DNA from: a virus
Length of the DNA: 48,772 nt
Direction: 5' to 3' (one strand)
IMG/VR virus record: IMGVR_UViG_3300007960_000003
Coordinates: 1 to 48,772 of that record
Position 1 is the stretch's first letter. Each line of letters starts with the position of its first letter. Shown here one piece after another: positions 33,490 through 41,932 of the stretch. A program made the position numbers and the translations under genes. The notes beneath the pieces are model-generated. The model did not search any database, was not told the DNA's origin, and saw nothing but the letters and a program-made list of their open reading frames with translations.

Positions 33490-33652
33490 CTTTATAAAAT
33501 CCATAGTAGCAGGTATTTCAACATTAAGTTCTGTTTTTGTAGTTGGTAAAGAACTTAAATGTAAGAAGCAAGATGTTGAATGTTTAGCTAATAATGATGA
33601 AAATGGTACGTTTAAAATACGCGAAAAACCTATATATTGCTTATATAATTAA
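33476..33652 (+). CDS. Small protein with twin-arginine signal
   Basis: A 58-residue ORF starting M-N-R-R-N-F-I-K, which matches the Tat consensus R-R-x-F-h-K, followed by a moderately hydrophobic stretch ('SIVAGISTLSSVFVVG', about 9-24) and a short Cys-containing tail. The Tat system exports folded proteins across the inner membrane, so this peptide may be exported or membrane-tethered. No clear signal-peptidase site is seen. Starts within the previous gene. Confidence 0.55.
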   Translation: MNRRNFIKSIVAGISTLSSVFVVGKELKCKKQDVECLANNDENGTFKIREKPIYCLYN

Positions 33653-33665
33653 ATAAGGTATACTT

Positions 33666-33821
33666 ATGAACGTCTACGATTGTGATAAATGTAACCATAA
33701 CAAAGACAAGGATAAGCCAAAAAGTTTTTATTCCGTATGTTATTTAGGGGATAAATTTGAAGAAAAGGAAATTGTGTCCGGAGTGCAAGAAACAACCACT
33801 AATAAAACTATCCAGTCTTAA
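33666..33821 (+). CDS. 51-residue hypothetical protein
   Basis: Starts M-N-V-Y-D-C-D-K-C, with Cys6-x2-Cys9 and a later Cys25. A weak ribosome site (AAGG) precedes it. It overlaps the TTG-started zinc-ribbon gene for 65 bases in a different frame, so one of the two may be expressed at a lower level. Confidence 0.5.
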   Translation: MNVYDCDKCNHNKDKDKPKSFYSVCYLGDKFEEKEIVSGVQETTTNKTIQS

Positions 33822-33906
33822 TTTAAAAATATGTTGTTGTGGGTATAAAGAAGAGTGGAAGTTAAATAAAAATCAAAAATCTGTAGGGTTAAAACGGTAT
33901 TATTAA
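33757..33906 (+). CDS. Zinc-ribbon protein with TTG start
   Basis: A 49-residue ORF starting at TTG (33757), preceded by an AGGGGA ribosome site. It carries Cys7-x2-Cys10 and Cys26/Cys27/Cys28, a zinc-ribbon-like pair ('CPECKKQ' and 'CCCGYKEE'), and a basic tail. Its TAA abuts the RusA ATG. The ribosome site and context choose this start; the frame has no ATG. Confidence 0.6.
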   Translation: MKKRKLCPECKKQPLIKLSSLNLKICCCGYKEEWKLNKNQKSVGLKRYY

Positions 33907-34263
33907 ATGTCCCAAATAATTAAACTTCCTTTACCACCAAGTTTTAATCGGTATTATGCACGAGGTAAATTTATTACAAAAATTGGTAAAGAGTACAGGA
34001 TGCAGGTTATTACTGCTATTAATAGGCAGAATGCTGTGTTTAAGGCTAATATACCATTAAGTTTAGAAATTGTAGTAAATTACCCAGAGGATGGAGATTT
34101 AGATAATTTTACAAATACTAAAGGTTTATTCGATGCTTTAACCCATGCTAATGTTTGGCAGGACGATAAGTTAATTAAACAATTTTTAGTAACAACCGGA
34201 ATACACTGTAAAAAACGGGAGGAGGGAAGTATTCTGTTAACAATTAAGCCCTACGAACAATAA
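33907..34263 (+). CDS. rusA: RusA-like Holliday junction resolvase
   Basis: A 118-residue protein. The RusA signature is visible as 'DGDLDNFTNTKGLFDAL' (62-78; Asp64, Asp66, Asn67, Lys72, Asp76) and 'VWQDDKLI' (83-90). It would resolve branched DNA before packaging or during recombination. The length fits RusA (about 120). It follows the zinc-ribbon gene directly and ends before the terminase promoter. Confidence 0.88.
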   Translation: MSQIIKLPLPPSFNRYYARGKFITKIGKEYRMQVITAINRQNAVFKANIPLSLEIVVNYPEDGDLDNFTNTKGLFDALTHANVWQDDKLIKQFLVTTGIHCKKREEGSILLTIKPYEQ

Positions 34264-34274
34264 TAAAATATACC

Positions 34275-34303
34275 TTGTAATTTATAAAAAAATAAAGTAT
34301 ACT
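34275..34303 (+). promoter_or_regulatory. Promoter before terminase genes
   Basis: -35 TTGTAA (34275-34280) and -10 TATACT (34298-34303), 17 bases apart, the same hexamers and spacing as at 27426-27454. It lies between the RusA gene and the GTG start at 34337 and may drive the packaging and head genes. Confidence 0.6.
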
Positions 34304-34336
34304 ATAGCGTATTATTTTATTTTTGGGGTATATTTC

Positions 34337-34708
34337 GTGGGTAACGAAACTGATGTTACAACTAAACTAAAGGAACTGAATTGTGATCCGTTACAACTGT
34401 CCGCTAGGATAGCTTTAGGTAAAGACATAACCTTACCTCATCCAATGTACGATAAAATTAAAAGAAAATGGATAGAAGTTTTAAAAAAATTAAAAGAAGA
34501 CGAAATAGATTTACTATCCTTAACTGAGTTTTGGAATATGCTTGATAAAGCTTTAAAAGCGTCACCCCCAACGCAAGAAGTTCGTTCCAAGCATATTCTA
34601 AATCTAACTAAGTTTGTTGCTCCAACCTTAAGTTCTGTATCCCAGGATGTTAATCCTGAAAATATTGCGGACGCCTTGAAAGAATTAGCGGGGCAATTAC
34701 CAGAATGA
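34337..34708 (+). CDS. Putative small terminase subunit
   Basis: A 123-residue helical protein, likely starting at GTG (34337) with a GGGG ribosome site 10 bases before. 'LNCDPLQLSARIALGKDITLPHPMYDKIKRKW' and a helical middle resemble proteins that precede TerL in many phages and bind packaging DNA. The gene overlaps terL by 4 bases. The call rests on position and size. Confidence 0.6.
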   Translation: MGNETDVTTKLKELNCDPLQLSARIALGKDITLPHPMYDKIKRKWIEVLKKLKEDEIDLLSLTEFWNMLDKALKASPPTQEVRSKHILNLTKFVAPTLSSVSQDVNPENIADALKELAGQLPE

Positions 34709-36039
34709 GTAATAACCCTAATATCCCACTTAAATTAAAAAAGCAATTTGAAAGATGGTATAAACTTAAAGACCATCCTGTTCAATTAGAATTAGTTAAA
34801 GCGATTCCTAATGGTGTTCGTTTCCCATTAGTACCAGCAGGAAGACGATCTGGAAAGACAGAACGTTTTAAACGGTTTCTTTCTAAATTAGCAATGGCTA
34901 CCCCAAACGAAAAATATTTTGCAGCCGCTCCAACGTATGCACAAGCTAAAAAAATATTTTGGAATGATTTAAAAGATTTAACGTTATCCTACACGCATCT
35001 AAAAAGGCCAAGCGAAACAGAACTACAAATTTATTTACCTAATAATACAGAAATTCATATTTTAGGTATGGATAAACCAGAAAGAATAGAAGGTGTTAAC
35101 TGGACAGGTGGTGGAATAGACGAAATAGCTAATATTAAATCCAAAGCAGTAAATGAAAACATTATGCCGGCATTAGATACTGAGAATCCAACAAAACCAG
35201 GATATCATGCATGGTGTTGGTTTTTGGGTGTACCTGATGGATTAAACCATTATTATACAATGTGCCAAAATGCTGAAACAGGTAAGACTCCAGATGCTAA
35301 AGTATTTCATTGGAAGTCCGCAGAAATACTATCCCCGGAAGTAATTGCCGCTGCTAAAAGAAGGATGTCTAAACGACAGTATAAACAGGAGTATGAAGCA
35401 AGTTTTGAGACAGCTTCTGGACGTATTTACGAGGACTATAGTTCTGCTAATTATACTAAGCGTACAATTCAACCACACGAACAAATATTATGGATGCATG
35501 ATCAAAACTTTACGCCATTATCTAGTGCAATAGGTGTCAGGGAGGAAGAAAAACTATTTCTATTGGATGAGATAGTTTTAACATCCGCTAAGTCAGAACA
35601 ATCGGCTATTGAATTTGTGGAGAAATATAAAAATCACCAAAATAAACATTTATTATTGTATGGTGATCCTAGTGGTAAGAATGGTGAAAAGCATGGTCAT
35701 GAATCTGATTATATTGTAATTGAAAAAATATTAACTAAGAATGGTTGGAAAGTAGAAAGAAGGATAAGACCAGGACACCCACCTATTAAAGATAGACAGA
35801 ATGCTGTAAGGGCTAAAATAAGAACAGCTGATGATCACATTACTTTATTCGTTAACCCAGAAACAGCTCCTTGGTGTCATAATGGGCTAGCTACTGTTCA
35901 AGTTAAAGAAGGATCTACATTTCAAGAAGATCAAACTAACGAATACCAGCATATCACAACCGCTATAGGGTATTGTATAGAATTTGAATGGTCTTTAGAT
36001 GAAGCAATTATTTTTACTGGTATTGGTTCAGTACATTAA
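34705..36039 (+). CDS. terL: Terminase large subunit
   Basis: A 444-residue packaging motor. The ATPase has a Walker A 'PAGRRSGKT' (44-52) and Walker B 'GGGIDE' (135-140). The nuclease half shows 'LLLYGDPSG' (about residues 311-319), with Asp as metal ligand. It cuts and drives DNA into the prohead. A circularly permuted contig with no fixed ends is consistent with headful packaging, though this is not proven. Confidence 0.92.
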   Translation: MSNNPNIPLKLKKQFERWYKLKDHPVQLELVKAIPNGVRFPLVPAGRRSGKTERFKRFLSKLAMATPNEKYFAAAPTYAQAKKIFWNDLKDLTLSYTHLKRPSETELQIYLPNNTEIHILGMDKPERIEGVNWTGGGIDEIANIKSKAVNENIMPALDTENPTKPGYHAWCWFLGVPDGLNHYYTMCQNAETGKTPDAKVFHWKSAEILSPEVIAAAKRRMSKRQYKQEYEASFETASGRIYEDYSSANYTKRTIQPHEQILWMHDQNFTPLSSAIGVREEEKLFLLDEIVLTSAKSEQSAIEFVEKYKNHQNKHLLLYGDPSGKNGEKHGHESDYIVIEKILTKNGWKVERRIRPGHPPIKDRQNAVRAKIRTADDHITLFVNPETAPWCHNGLATVQVKEGSTFQEDQTNEYQHITTAIGYCIEFEWSLDEAIIFTGIGSVH

Positions 36040-36054
36040 TTATAAGGAAAGAAA

Positions 36055-37488
36055 ATGGCTATTGATGAACAACATAAACAGTATAAGAAGTATTTTCCTA
36101 TATGGAAAGAAATAACAGATATTATAAACCAAGAAAATTTAAAAGATCTTTTAATACCTGTTGAGTCTATATATGGTTCTACAAAGAAAACAAATGTAAA
36201 AAGTAGGAATGATGCTTACCAAGAAAGAGCAGTCTTTTATGCTATTACTGCTAATACTGTAAAGGGTCAAATAGGTTTAATGTTTAGTAAAGAACCTAAG
36301 TTAGAATTACCGTCTCAATTAGAGTATGTTAAAACTAATATTGATGGTCGTGGTAATTCTATTTTTCAACAATCTAAGGCAGTAGCAAAAAATGTAGACG
36401 CTATAAGTCGCGAAGGATTATATACAAGTTATCCTATTACAAATGGGGAAGTTTCTCAAGCTGATATTAATTCTGGTGCAGCTGTTGCTACTATACAAAG
36501 AATTACAGCACAACGGATTATTAATTGGCGTGAACAATCTTTTGGAGCTAAAATAAAACTAGTATTTCTTACATTTACTGAAATTAAAGAAGAAATGCAA
36601 GAAGATTACACTATTAAAGAAACTCAACAAATACGTGAATTATTTTTAGATACAACAGGTGAAAATCATATTTATAAAGAACGTGTTTGGAGTAAAACAG
36701 ATAATGAAAATTGGGTAAAAGGAGAAGATATAACTCCAAGAGATAAAAACGGTAAACTATTTGATGAAATTCAATTTGATTTTATTGGGGCTGAAAATAA
36801 CGACAGTGACGTTGATGAACCGAATCAATTAGCTATTGCTAGACTAAATAAAGCTCATTTTAGAAACAGTGCTGAATATGAAGATAATGTTTGGTGGATT
36901 GGTCAGTCTCAACCTTGGATGTCAGGAATTACACAAAACCATATTAATTTAATGAAAGAAAATAATATGTACGTTGGTTCTAGAGAATTGATGGGTGTAC
37001 CTCCTGGGGAACAATTTGGAATAGATGGTGCCCCAGAAAACCCATTGGTTCGCCAAGCTATGTTGGATAAAGTAGATATGATGGTTAGTTTAGGAGCACA
37101 ACAAATCCAAGTTGGAGGAGTAGCTAAAACAGCCACCCAAACAAACTATGAAAAAGGAACTCAATATTCTGTAACTTCAATGGTCGCTAATAATGTAAGT
37201 TCTGCTTACACTTCAGCATTAGCAAGAATGGAACGATTTATGTTAGGGGAAGTTACTGGAGAATCTTTATATCAAATAGATACTGATTTTATAAAACCAG
37301 ATGCGGATCCTGCTTTATTAAAAGAAATAGCTTCTCAATGGCAAGTTGGAGCAAGGCCGACATTTGATTATATTCGTAGAATGAAAGAATTAGGTGAATT
37401 TGATAAGGACAAATCAGATGAAGATTATTTAGATGAGTTATTTAGAGAAGATATGCCGAATTTAGAAAACACTAATGGGGAAGAGTAA
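36055..37488 (+). CDS. Portal protein (DUF4055-like)
   Basis: A 477-residue protein, soluble, with the typical portal arrangement of helices and an early 'RNDAYQERAVFYAITANTVKGQIG' block (about 51-75) of the DUF4055 type. It forms the dodecameric ring at the capsid vertex and docks TerL. It lies directly after terL and couples to the next gene by TAATG. Confidence 0.85.
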   Translation: MAIDEQHKQYKKYFPIWKEITDIINQENLKDLLIPVESIYGSTKKTNVKSRNDAYQERAVFYAITANTVKGQIGLMFSKEPKLELPSQLEYVKTNIDGRGNSIFQQSKAVAKNVDAISREGLYTSYPITNGEVSQADINSGAAVATIQRITAQRIINWREQSFGAKIKLVFLTFTEIKEEMQEDYTIKETQQIRELFLDTTGENHIYKERVWSKTDNENWVKGEDITPRDKNGKLFDEIQFDFIGAENNDSDVDEPNQLAIARLNKAHFRNSAEYEDNVWWIGQSQPWMSGITQNHINLMKENNMYVGSRELMGVPPGEQFGIDGAPENPLVRQAMLDKVDMMVSLGAQQIQVGGVAKTATQTNYEKGTQYSVTSMVANNVSSAYTSALARMERFMLGEVTGESLYQIDTDFIKPDADPALLKEIASQWQVGARPTFDYIRRMKELGEFDKDKSDEDYLDELFREDMPNLENTNGEE

Positions 37489-37919
37489 TGACAACCATTA
37501 CTTATAAAGATGGTGTAATCGCTTATGATTCTTTAGCTGTTAGCGATATTACAATAGTAGATAATAATTTTGATAAACATATTGAAAAAGATAATGTTCA
37601 TTTTTTCTTCTCAGGATGTGTTGCAGATATAACTAAACTTATAGAATGTTATTTTGGAGCAAAACATAAAATAAATAGCAATTCATCAGCTATTGTCTAC
37701 GATAAAAACGATTTGTTTATTATAGGATTTGGTAAAAATGGTAATTATTATTGTGACCCAGAACGATTAGATAACTGTATCGCTATAGGTTCCGGTACTG
37801 ATCACGCTTTAACGGCTATGGATTTAGGTTGTTCTGCAAAGAAAGCTATAAAAATGGCTGCAAAAAGAGATACTTGTACAGGTGGTAAAATTAGAAAGTT
37901 TAAAATAAACGGAATATAA
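37488..37919 (+). CDS. HslV/proteasome-like Ntn hydrolase, possible head maturation protease
   Basis: A 143-residue protein with the start of a proteasome beta/HslV protein: Met-Thr-Thr-Ile, so removal of Met exposes catalytic Thr2; Asp14 ('YDS') and Lys30 sit where Asp17 and Lys33 occur in HslV, and 'GSG' is at 101-103. The 'GTDHALTAMDLGCSAKKAIKMAAKRD' block matches HslV's C-terminal helices. It lies between portal and MuF, and no other prohead protease is visible, so it may process scaffold or capsid. The head role is inference. Confidence 0.7.
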   Translation: MTTITYKDGVIAYDSLAVSDITIVDNNFDKHIEKDNVHFFFSGCVADITKLIECYFGAKHKINSNSSAIVYDKNDLFIIGFGKNGNYYCDPERLDNCIAIGSGTDHALTAMDLGCSAKKAIKMAAKRDTCTGGKIRKFKINGI

Positions 37920-37920
37920 A

Positions 37921-38325
37921 ATGGCTGAAATTAAAAAAGATTTAATAAAAATGCTTGCAACTACTGGAGCTAAAATCCCAGAAGAAATATTAGGGGTTGA
38001 AGTTGATGTTATAACTCCAGAACATTCTATATCAGATGTAATAAGATATTGTATGGAACAAAGTAGTGTAGATGAAGTAGTGTATATCGCTAATAATATA
38101 AAGAAAGAGTTTGAATACCCTTGGGATGATGCTTTGAAAGAACAAAGTGATATTAAAAATAAACAAGATTTATTAGAAGTAAATAATTCTTCTAAACAAG
38201 TAAAATTAAATGGAGTAATTATTAATAATTGTAAACATATAAACTATGGTAATTTAACCCCTGATTCAATAAATGAAGTTGTTATAGTATTATCATTACC
38301 AGATGTAGAAATTAAAAATGGCTAA
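37921..38325 (+). CDS. Hypothetical head-region protein
   Basis: A 134-residue protein, helical first half and beta-rich second half, with no motif. It starts 1 base after the HslV-like gene and overlaps MuF by 8. It may be a minor head component or protease regulator. Confidence 0.6.
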   Translation: MAEIKKDLIKMLATTGAKIPEEILGVEVDVITPEHSISDVIRYCMEQSSVDEVVYIANNIKKEFEYPWDDALKEQSDIKNKQDLLEVNNSSKQVKLNGVIINNCKHINYGNLTPDSINEVVIVLSLPDVEIKNG

Positions 38326-39445
38326 AACACCTAGTCAATTAATTGAAATAGCAACACGGTCTCAAGTCTTTATAGAAAGATATAAAGGTGGTATTGTTAA
38401 AGAATATGAACCATTTCTTGTTGAAATGGCTAAATTGATTCGTAAAAAATTAGAAGGTAAAGAACTTACTAGTTTTTCTAGAGGTCGTTTAAATAAATTA
38501 CTTAAAGTTATTGCTAAAGATTTAATGATTCTTCAGGGAACATACTTAGATGAAGATTTTTACCCATCTAGTTTTACGTTAGCTAAACAACAAGCTAAAT
38601 TTGAAGTTAAGTCATTACAACAAGTTGTTAAATATGATTTTGTCACACCTTCCGAAACTCAGTTAACTAGTGCAGTATTAACCAACCCCATGAGTGCAGA
38701 AGGTTATGCTGGTAAATTATTAGACCCTTTTATTAAGGATATATCTAAAAATGAAGTAGCTAAAATAACTAATTTAATAAGACAAGGTGTGTATGAAGGA
38801 TTGACCACACCTCAGATAGTAAATAATATTATAGGTACTAAGAAAAATAAATTTACGGATGGTCAATTGGTTAAAACAAATAGAAACATGTCTAATATGG
38901 TTAGAACAGCCGTTCAACATGTTTCTAGTCAAGCAAGACAAGAAACATGGAATAGGAATAATGATATAATAAAAGGAGTTACTTGGGTTAGCACCTTAGA
39001 TAGTAGAACTTCTACTATATGTCGATCTTTAGACCAGCAAGAATTTCCTTTAAATAAAGGTCCTAGACCACCTATTCATATTGGTTGTCGTTCCACTACA
39101 GCAGCATTATTAAGTGAACAATTTGCTTTTTTAAGAAAAGGAGCAACACGTAAAGCCAGAAATCCTGAAACAGGTAAAGTTGAAGAAATACCTGCTAAAA
39201 CCTCATATTATGATTGGTTAAAAGGACAATCTTCTTCTTTTCAGGACAGTGAATTAGGTAAAACCAGAGGTAAATTACTTCGAGATGGTAAATTAAGTTC
39301 ACAACGATTTGCTGAATTACAATTAGGTCGTAACTTTAGACCTTTAACAACAATAACCCGCAATGGTAAGAAAATAACCCCATTAGAACAAATGGAAGAA
39401 ATGGAACCATTAGCTTTTGAAAGAGCTGGAATATCTAGTGAGTAA
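38318..39445 (+). CDS. MuF-like minor head protein
   Basis: A 375-residue protein. The Phage_Mu_F domain is marked by 'TLDSRTSTICRSLDQQEF' and 'PPIHIGCRSTT' (residues about 225-265), the usual His/Cys-containing signature. Long N-terminal helices precede it. MuF proteins act in head assembly and are injected in some phages. It follows the usual portal-to-MuF gene order. Confidence 0.85.
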   Translation: MAKTPSQLIEIATRSQVFIERYKGGIVKEYEPFLVEMAKLIRKKLEGKELTSFSRGRLNKLLKVIAKDLMILQGTYLDEDFYPSSFTLAKQQAKFEVKSLQQVVKYDFVTPSETQLTSAVLTNPMSAEGYAGKLLDPFIKDISKNEVAKITNLIRQGVYEGLTTPQIVNNIIGTKKNKFTDGQLVKTNRNMSNMVRTAVQHVSSQARQETWNRNNDIIKGVTWVSTLDSRTSTICRSLDQQEFPLNKGPRPPIHIGCRSTTAALLSEQFAFLRKGATRKARNPETGKVEEIPAKTSYYDWLKGQSSSFQDSELGKTRGKLLRDGKLSSQRFAELQLGRNFRPLTTITRNGKKITPLEQMEEMEPLAFERAGISSE

Positions 39446-39476
39446 TAAACTTTAATTAAACTAAAAGGAAAATAAA

Positions 39477-40265
39477 ATGAATAAAAAATTTATAGCAATT
39501 GCAAGACCACAAGACCCATATTCAAAAGATTGGTTAGATTATAATCGTCAAAACCCACATCTTCATAGAAGTGTTGGAGGGGATGGGGATAACGAAGGTA
39601 CTCCGGACATTAAAGAGTTACAAGATACCATAGATAAAATGCAAACTAGTATGGATACATTAAAAACTCAAAATGAAAATTTACAAGCATCTAACCAGAA
39701 ATGGGAAGATAAACATAATGAAGCTGAAAAGCATCGTAAGAAACAAGAAAAAGAAGCACAAGAAAAAGCTGATGAAGCAGCTAGAGCCTCTGGGGATATT
39801 GAAGCATTAACAAATTCTTGGACTACTAAGTATAATGAGTTAGAAACTTCTTCAGGTGAAGAAATTAGTAGTTTAAAAAATATTATTAAAAATTTAACTG
39901 TTACAGCCACAGCAGAATCAATAGCTTCTAAAATTGCCATGGAAGGATGTGCTGAAATTATTCAACCCCATATTGAAAGAAGATTATACGGTGAAATTAA
40001 AGATGGTCAAGCACTAACTAAGGTATATAGTGAAGATGGTAAAGTATCTGCATTAACTATAGATGATTTAGCTAAAGAATTTTCTGAAAATAAAAAATTT
40101 GAAAAAGTAATGCGAGGCAGTTCTGCTTCAGGTGGTGGAGGTACTTCCGAAAGTGGTGGAGGAGTATCTGGCGACAATGTTATTAAACGTTCTGAATTTG
40201 ATAAAATGAACCCAACTCAACAGGCATTACACATGTCTAAGAAAGGAGCTGGAGTAGTAGATTAG
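39477..40265 (+). CDS. Scaffold protein
   Basis: A 262-residue protein. An early acidic segment is followed by a long coiled coil rich in Lys/Glu/Gln (residues about 45-125), a flexible Gly/Ser region (about 214-235) and a short C-terminus 'NPTQQALHMSKKGAGVVD' that may dock to capsid. It precedes the capsid gene as is usual for P22/phage scaffold proteins. No protease motif is present. Confidence 0.82.
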   Translation: MNKKFIAIARPQDPYSKDWLDYNRQNPHLHRSVGGDGDNEGTPDIKELQDTIDKMQTSMDTLKTQNENLQASNQKWEDKHNEAEKHRKKQEKEAQEKADEAARASGDIEALTNSWTTKYNELETSSGEEISSLKNIIKNLTVTATAESIASKIAMEGCAEIIQPHIERRLYGEIKDGQALTKVYSEDGKVSALTIDDLAKEFSENKKFEKVMRGSSASGGGGTSESGGGVSGDNVIKRSEFDKMNPTQQALHMSKKGAGVVD

Positions 40266-40302
40266 TAAACTCTAATATAAGTAAAATAATTGTAATTTTT
40301 AC

Positions 40303-40330
40303 TTGACTTTTCTAATTTTTTATTTTAAAA
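40303..40330 (+). promoter_or_regulatory. Possible promoter for the capsid gene
   Basis: TTGACT (40303-40308) in the context 'tacttgactttt', the same as at 31101, with an AT-rich but poorly matched -10 region (TTTAAA/TTAAAA near 40324-40330, spacer 15-16). The start would fall near 40337, just before the structured leader. Confidence 0.45.
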
Positions 40331-40355
40331 TTTGGGTAACGTAAAAATTAGAAAA

Positions 40356-40441
40356 GGGTTAAGAGAGTAACTTAACCCCGATAGGTCGGTGACCTTCTAA
40401 TGATATTTAATTCATTGGTAGGCATCGACTTTTTATTGCCT
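40356..40441 (+). promoter_or_regulatory. Structured RNA leader before the capsid gene
   Basis: Helices seen by eye: GGGTTAAG/CTTAACCC (40356-40363 with 40371-40378, perfect 8 bp); CGAT/ATCG (40379-40382 with 40424-40427) closing two hairpins, AGGTC/GACCT (40383-40387 with 40391-40395) and CTAATGA/TCATTGG (40397-40403 with 40412-40418, one G-U). The closing stem and two hairpins form a three-way junction. An alternative AGGCA/TGCCT pair (40420-40424 with 40437-40441) excludes the closing stem, which would allow switching. No U-tract follows, so it is not a simple terminator. Confidence 0.55.
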
Positions 40442-40472
40442 CCATTTTATAATTTAATAAGAGGTAATAAAA

Positions 40473-41636
40473 ATGGCTAATACTATCACAGGCTTAACGG
40501 TTAGTATTTATAATGCTTTAGATGTCGTATCCCGTGAATTAACAGGTTTAATTCCTTCTGTTACTTCCGATATGACGTATGATCGTGCTGCCGTTGGTCA
40601 AGCAGTAACTTCTCCAGTTGCTCCAGCAGCAACAGCCTCCGATATCACTCCAGCAGTAAACCCTCCAGACGACGGTGATCAAACAATTGGTACAACAACC
40701 ATGACGATTTCTAAGTCACGTCGTGTTCCAGTTCGTTGGAATGGTGAAGAACGTCTAGCACTAGATAATAATGGTGCTCAATATAATGTTATTTTACGTG
40801 ATCAATTTGCTCAAGCAATGCGAACATTAGCCAATGAAGTAGAAACTGATCTTGGTGCTTTATACGTTGGTGCTTCACGTGCTTATGGTACAGCAGGAAC
40901 AACACCTTTTGCAACAGCAGGTGATTTCACAGATGCTTCTTTTCTTGCTAAAATATTAAAAGATAATGGTGCTCCAAATACTGGTAATAGTATGGTATTG
41001 GATACAACAGCAGGGGCGAATCTTGTTGGTAAACAGTCACGAGTCGATATTGCTGGTCAAGACGATATGCTTCGTAGAGGTGTCTTATTGGATACGGCTG
41101 GTTTTGCTATTCGTGAATCAGCAGGTATTCAAACTCCAGCAGTTGGTGATGCAGCTAGTTATGTTACTGATACAGGAGCAACTTATACTGTTGGAACAAC
41201 TACTATTCATGTGGATACTGGGACAGGTGATGTCTTAGCAGGTGATATAATTACTTTCGCAGGTGACACTAATAAATATGTTGTTGCTACTGGATTCACT
41301 GGTGATGGTGATAATGATGTTGTTATTGCTAAACCTGGATTAAGAGAGACACTTGCGGATGGTGTTGCTATGACAGTTGTTGCAGCAGCAACTAGAAGTA
41401 TGGGTTTCGCTCGTTCGGCTATTGCATTAGCAACTCGTATTCCAGCTTTACCTAAAGATGGAAGCGGTCGTGAAGTCGATATGGCTGAAGACAGAATGAT
41501 AGTTACAGATCCTAATTCAGGATTATCCTTTGAAATTGCTATGTACTTACAATACAGACAGATCCAGTATGAAGTATCATTAGCATGGGGTCAAGTGGTC
41601 ACTAAGCCTGAACATCTAGCGTTGCTCCTTGGTTAA
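40473..41636 (+). CDS. Major capsid protein (P22 coat-like)
   Basis: A 387-residue protein with HK97-type fold features of the P22 coat family: an N-arm, a conserved 'SKSRRVPVRWNGEER' (about 79-93) near the E-loop, a central beta-rich insertion (about 225-300), and a conserved C-terminal 'YLQYRQIQYEVSLAWGQVVTKPEHLALLLG'. GC content and codon use are higher than in neighbours, as expected for a highly expressed gene. It follows the scaffold and the structured leader. A strong GAGG ribosome site precedes it. Confidence 0.88.
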   Translation: MANTITGLTVSIYNALDVVSRELTGLIPSVTSDMTYDRAAVGQAVTSPVAPAATASDITPAVNPPDDGDQTIGTTTMTISKSRRVPVRWNGEERLALDNNGAQYNVILRDQFAQAMRTLANEVETDLGALYVGASRAYGTAGTTPFATAGDFTDASFLAKILKDNGAPNTGNSMVLDTTAGANLVGKQSRVDIAGQDDMLRRGVLLDTAGFAIRESAGIQTPAVGDAASYVTDTGATYTVGTTTIHVDTGTGDVLAGDIITFAGDTNKYVVATGFTGDGDNDVVIAKPGLRETLADGVAMTVVAAATRSMGFARSAIALATRIPALPKDGSGREVDMAEDRMIVTDPNSGLSFEIAMYLQYRQIQYEVSLAWGQVVTKPEHLALLLG

Positions 41637-41686
41637 TGTTAATTATTAAGTAGTTAATAATTTAAAATAGATGTTTTTAGTGAATT

Positions 41687-41714
41687 GGAAGGAGTTAATT
41701 CCTTTGCTCCTTCC
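41687..41714 (+). terminator. Hairpin after the capsid gene
   Basis: GGAAGGAG/CTCCTTCC form a perfect 8-bp stem (41687-41694 with 41707-41714) with a 12-base loop, and no T-run follows. It may attenuate transcription, protect the capsid mRNA 3' end, or be a processing site. Whether transcription stops here is unclear. Confidence 0.55.
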
Positions 41715-41737
41715 TCTCTAACAAAGGAAAAATAATT

Positions 41738-41932
41738 ATGCCTAGAATAGAAACTGTTAAAATAAAATCAGATTGTCTTAGAGGTTACATTATAATTAAT
41801 AAAGAAGATCTTAAAGAAGATCAAGAATTATTTATTAATAAAGAAGTTGGAAACACAAACAATGAAATAAATACTTCTGAAGAGGTTGAAAAATCTGCTC
41901 CTTGGGAAAATACTGAAGAAGATAATGACTAA
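41738..41932 (+). CDS. Hypothetical small acidic protein
   Basis: A 64-residue protein. A short beta-rich start ('VKIKSDCLRGYIIINKEDL') leads into an acidic tail ending 'APWENTEEDND'. A similar short protein often sits after capsid genes, possibly a capsid-associated peptide. It overlaps the next gene by 8 bases. Confidence 0.55.
   Translation: MPRIETVKIKSDCLRGYIIINKEDLKEDQELFINKEVGNTNNEINTSEEVEKSAPWENTEEDND

Noticed and set aside
40356-40441. tRNA or tRNA-like element before the capsid gene
   Set aside because: No cloverleaf, no T-arm consensus and no CCA-type acceptor; better described as a structured leader.
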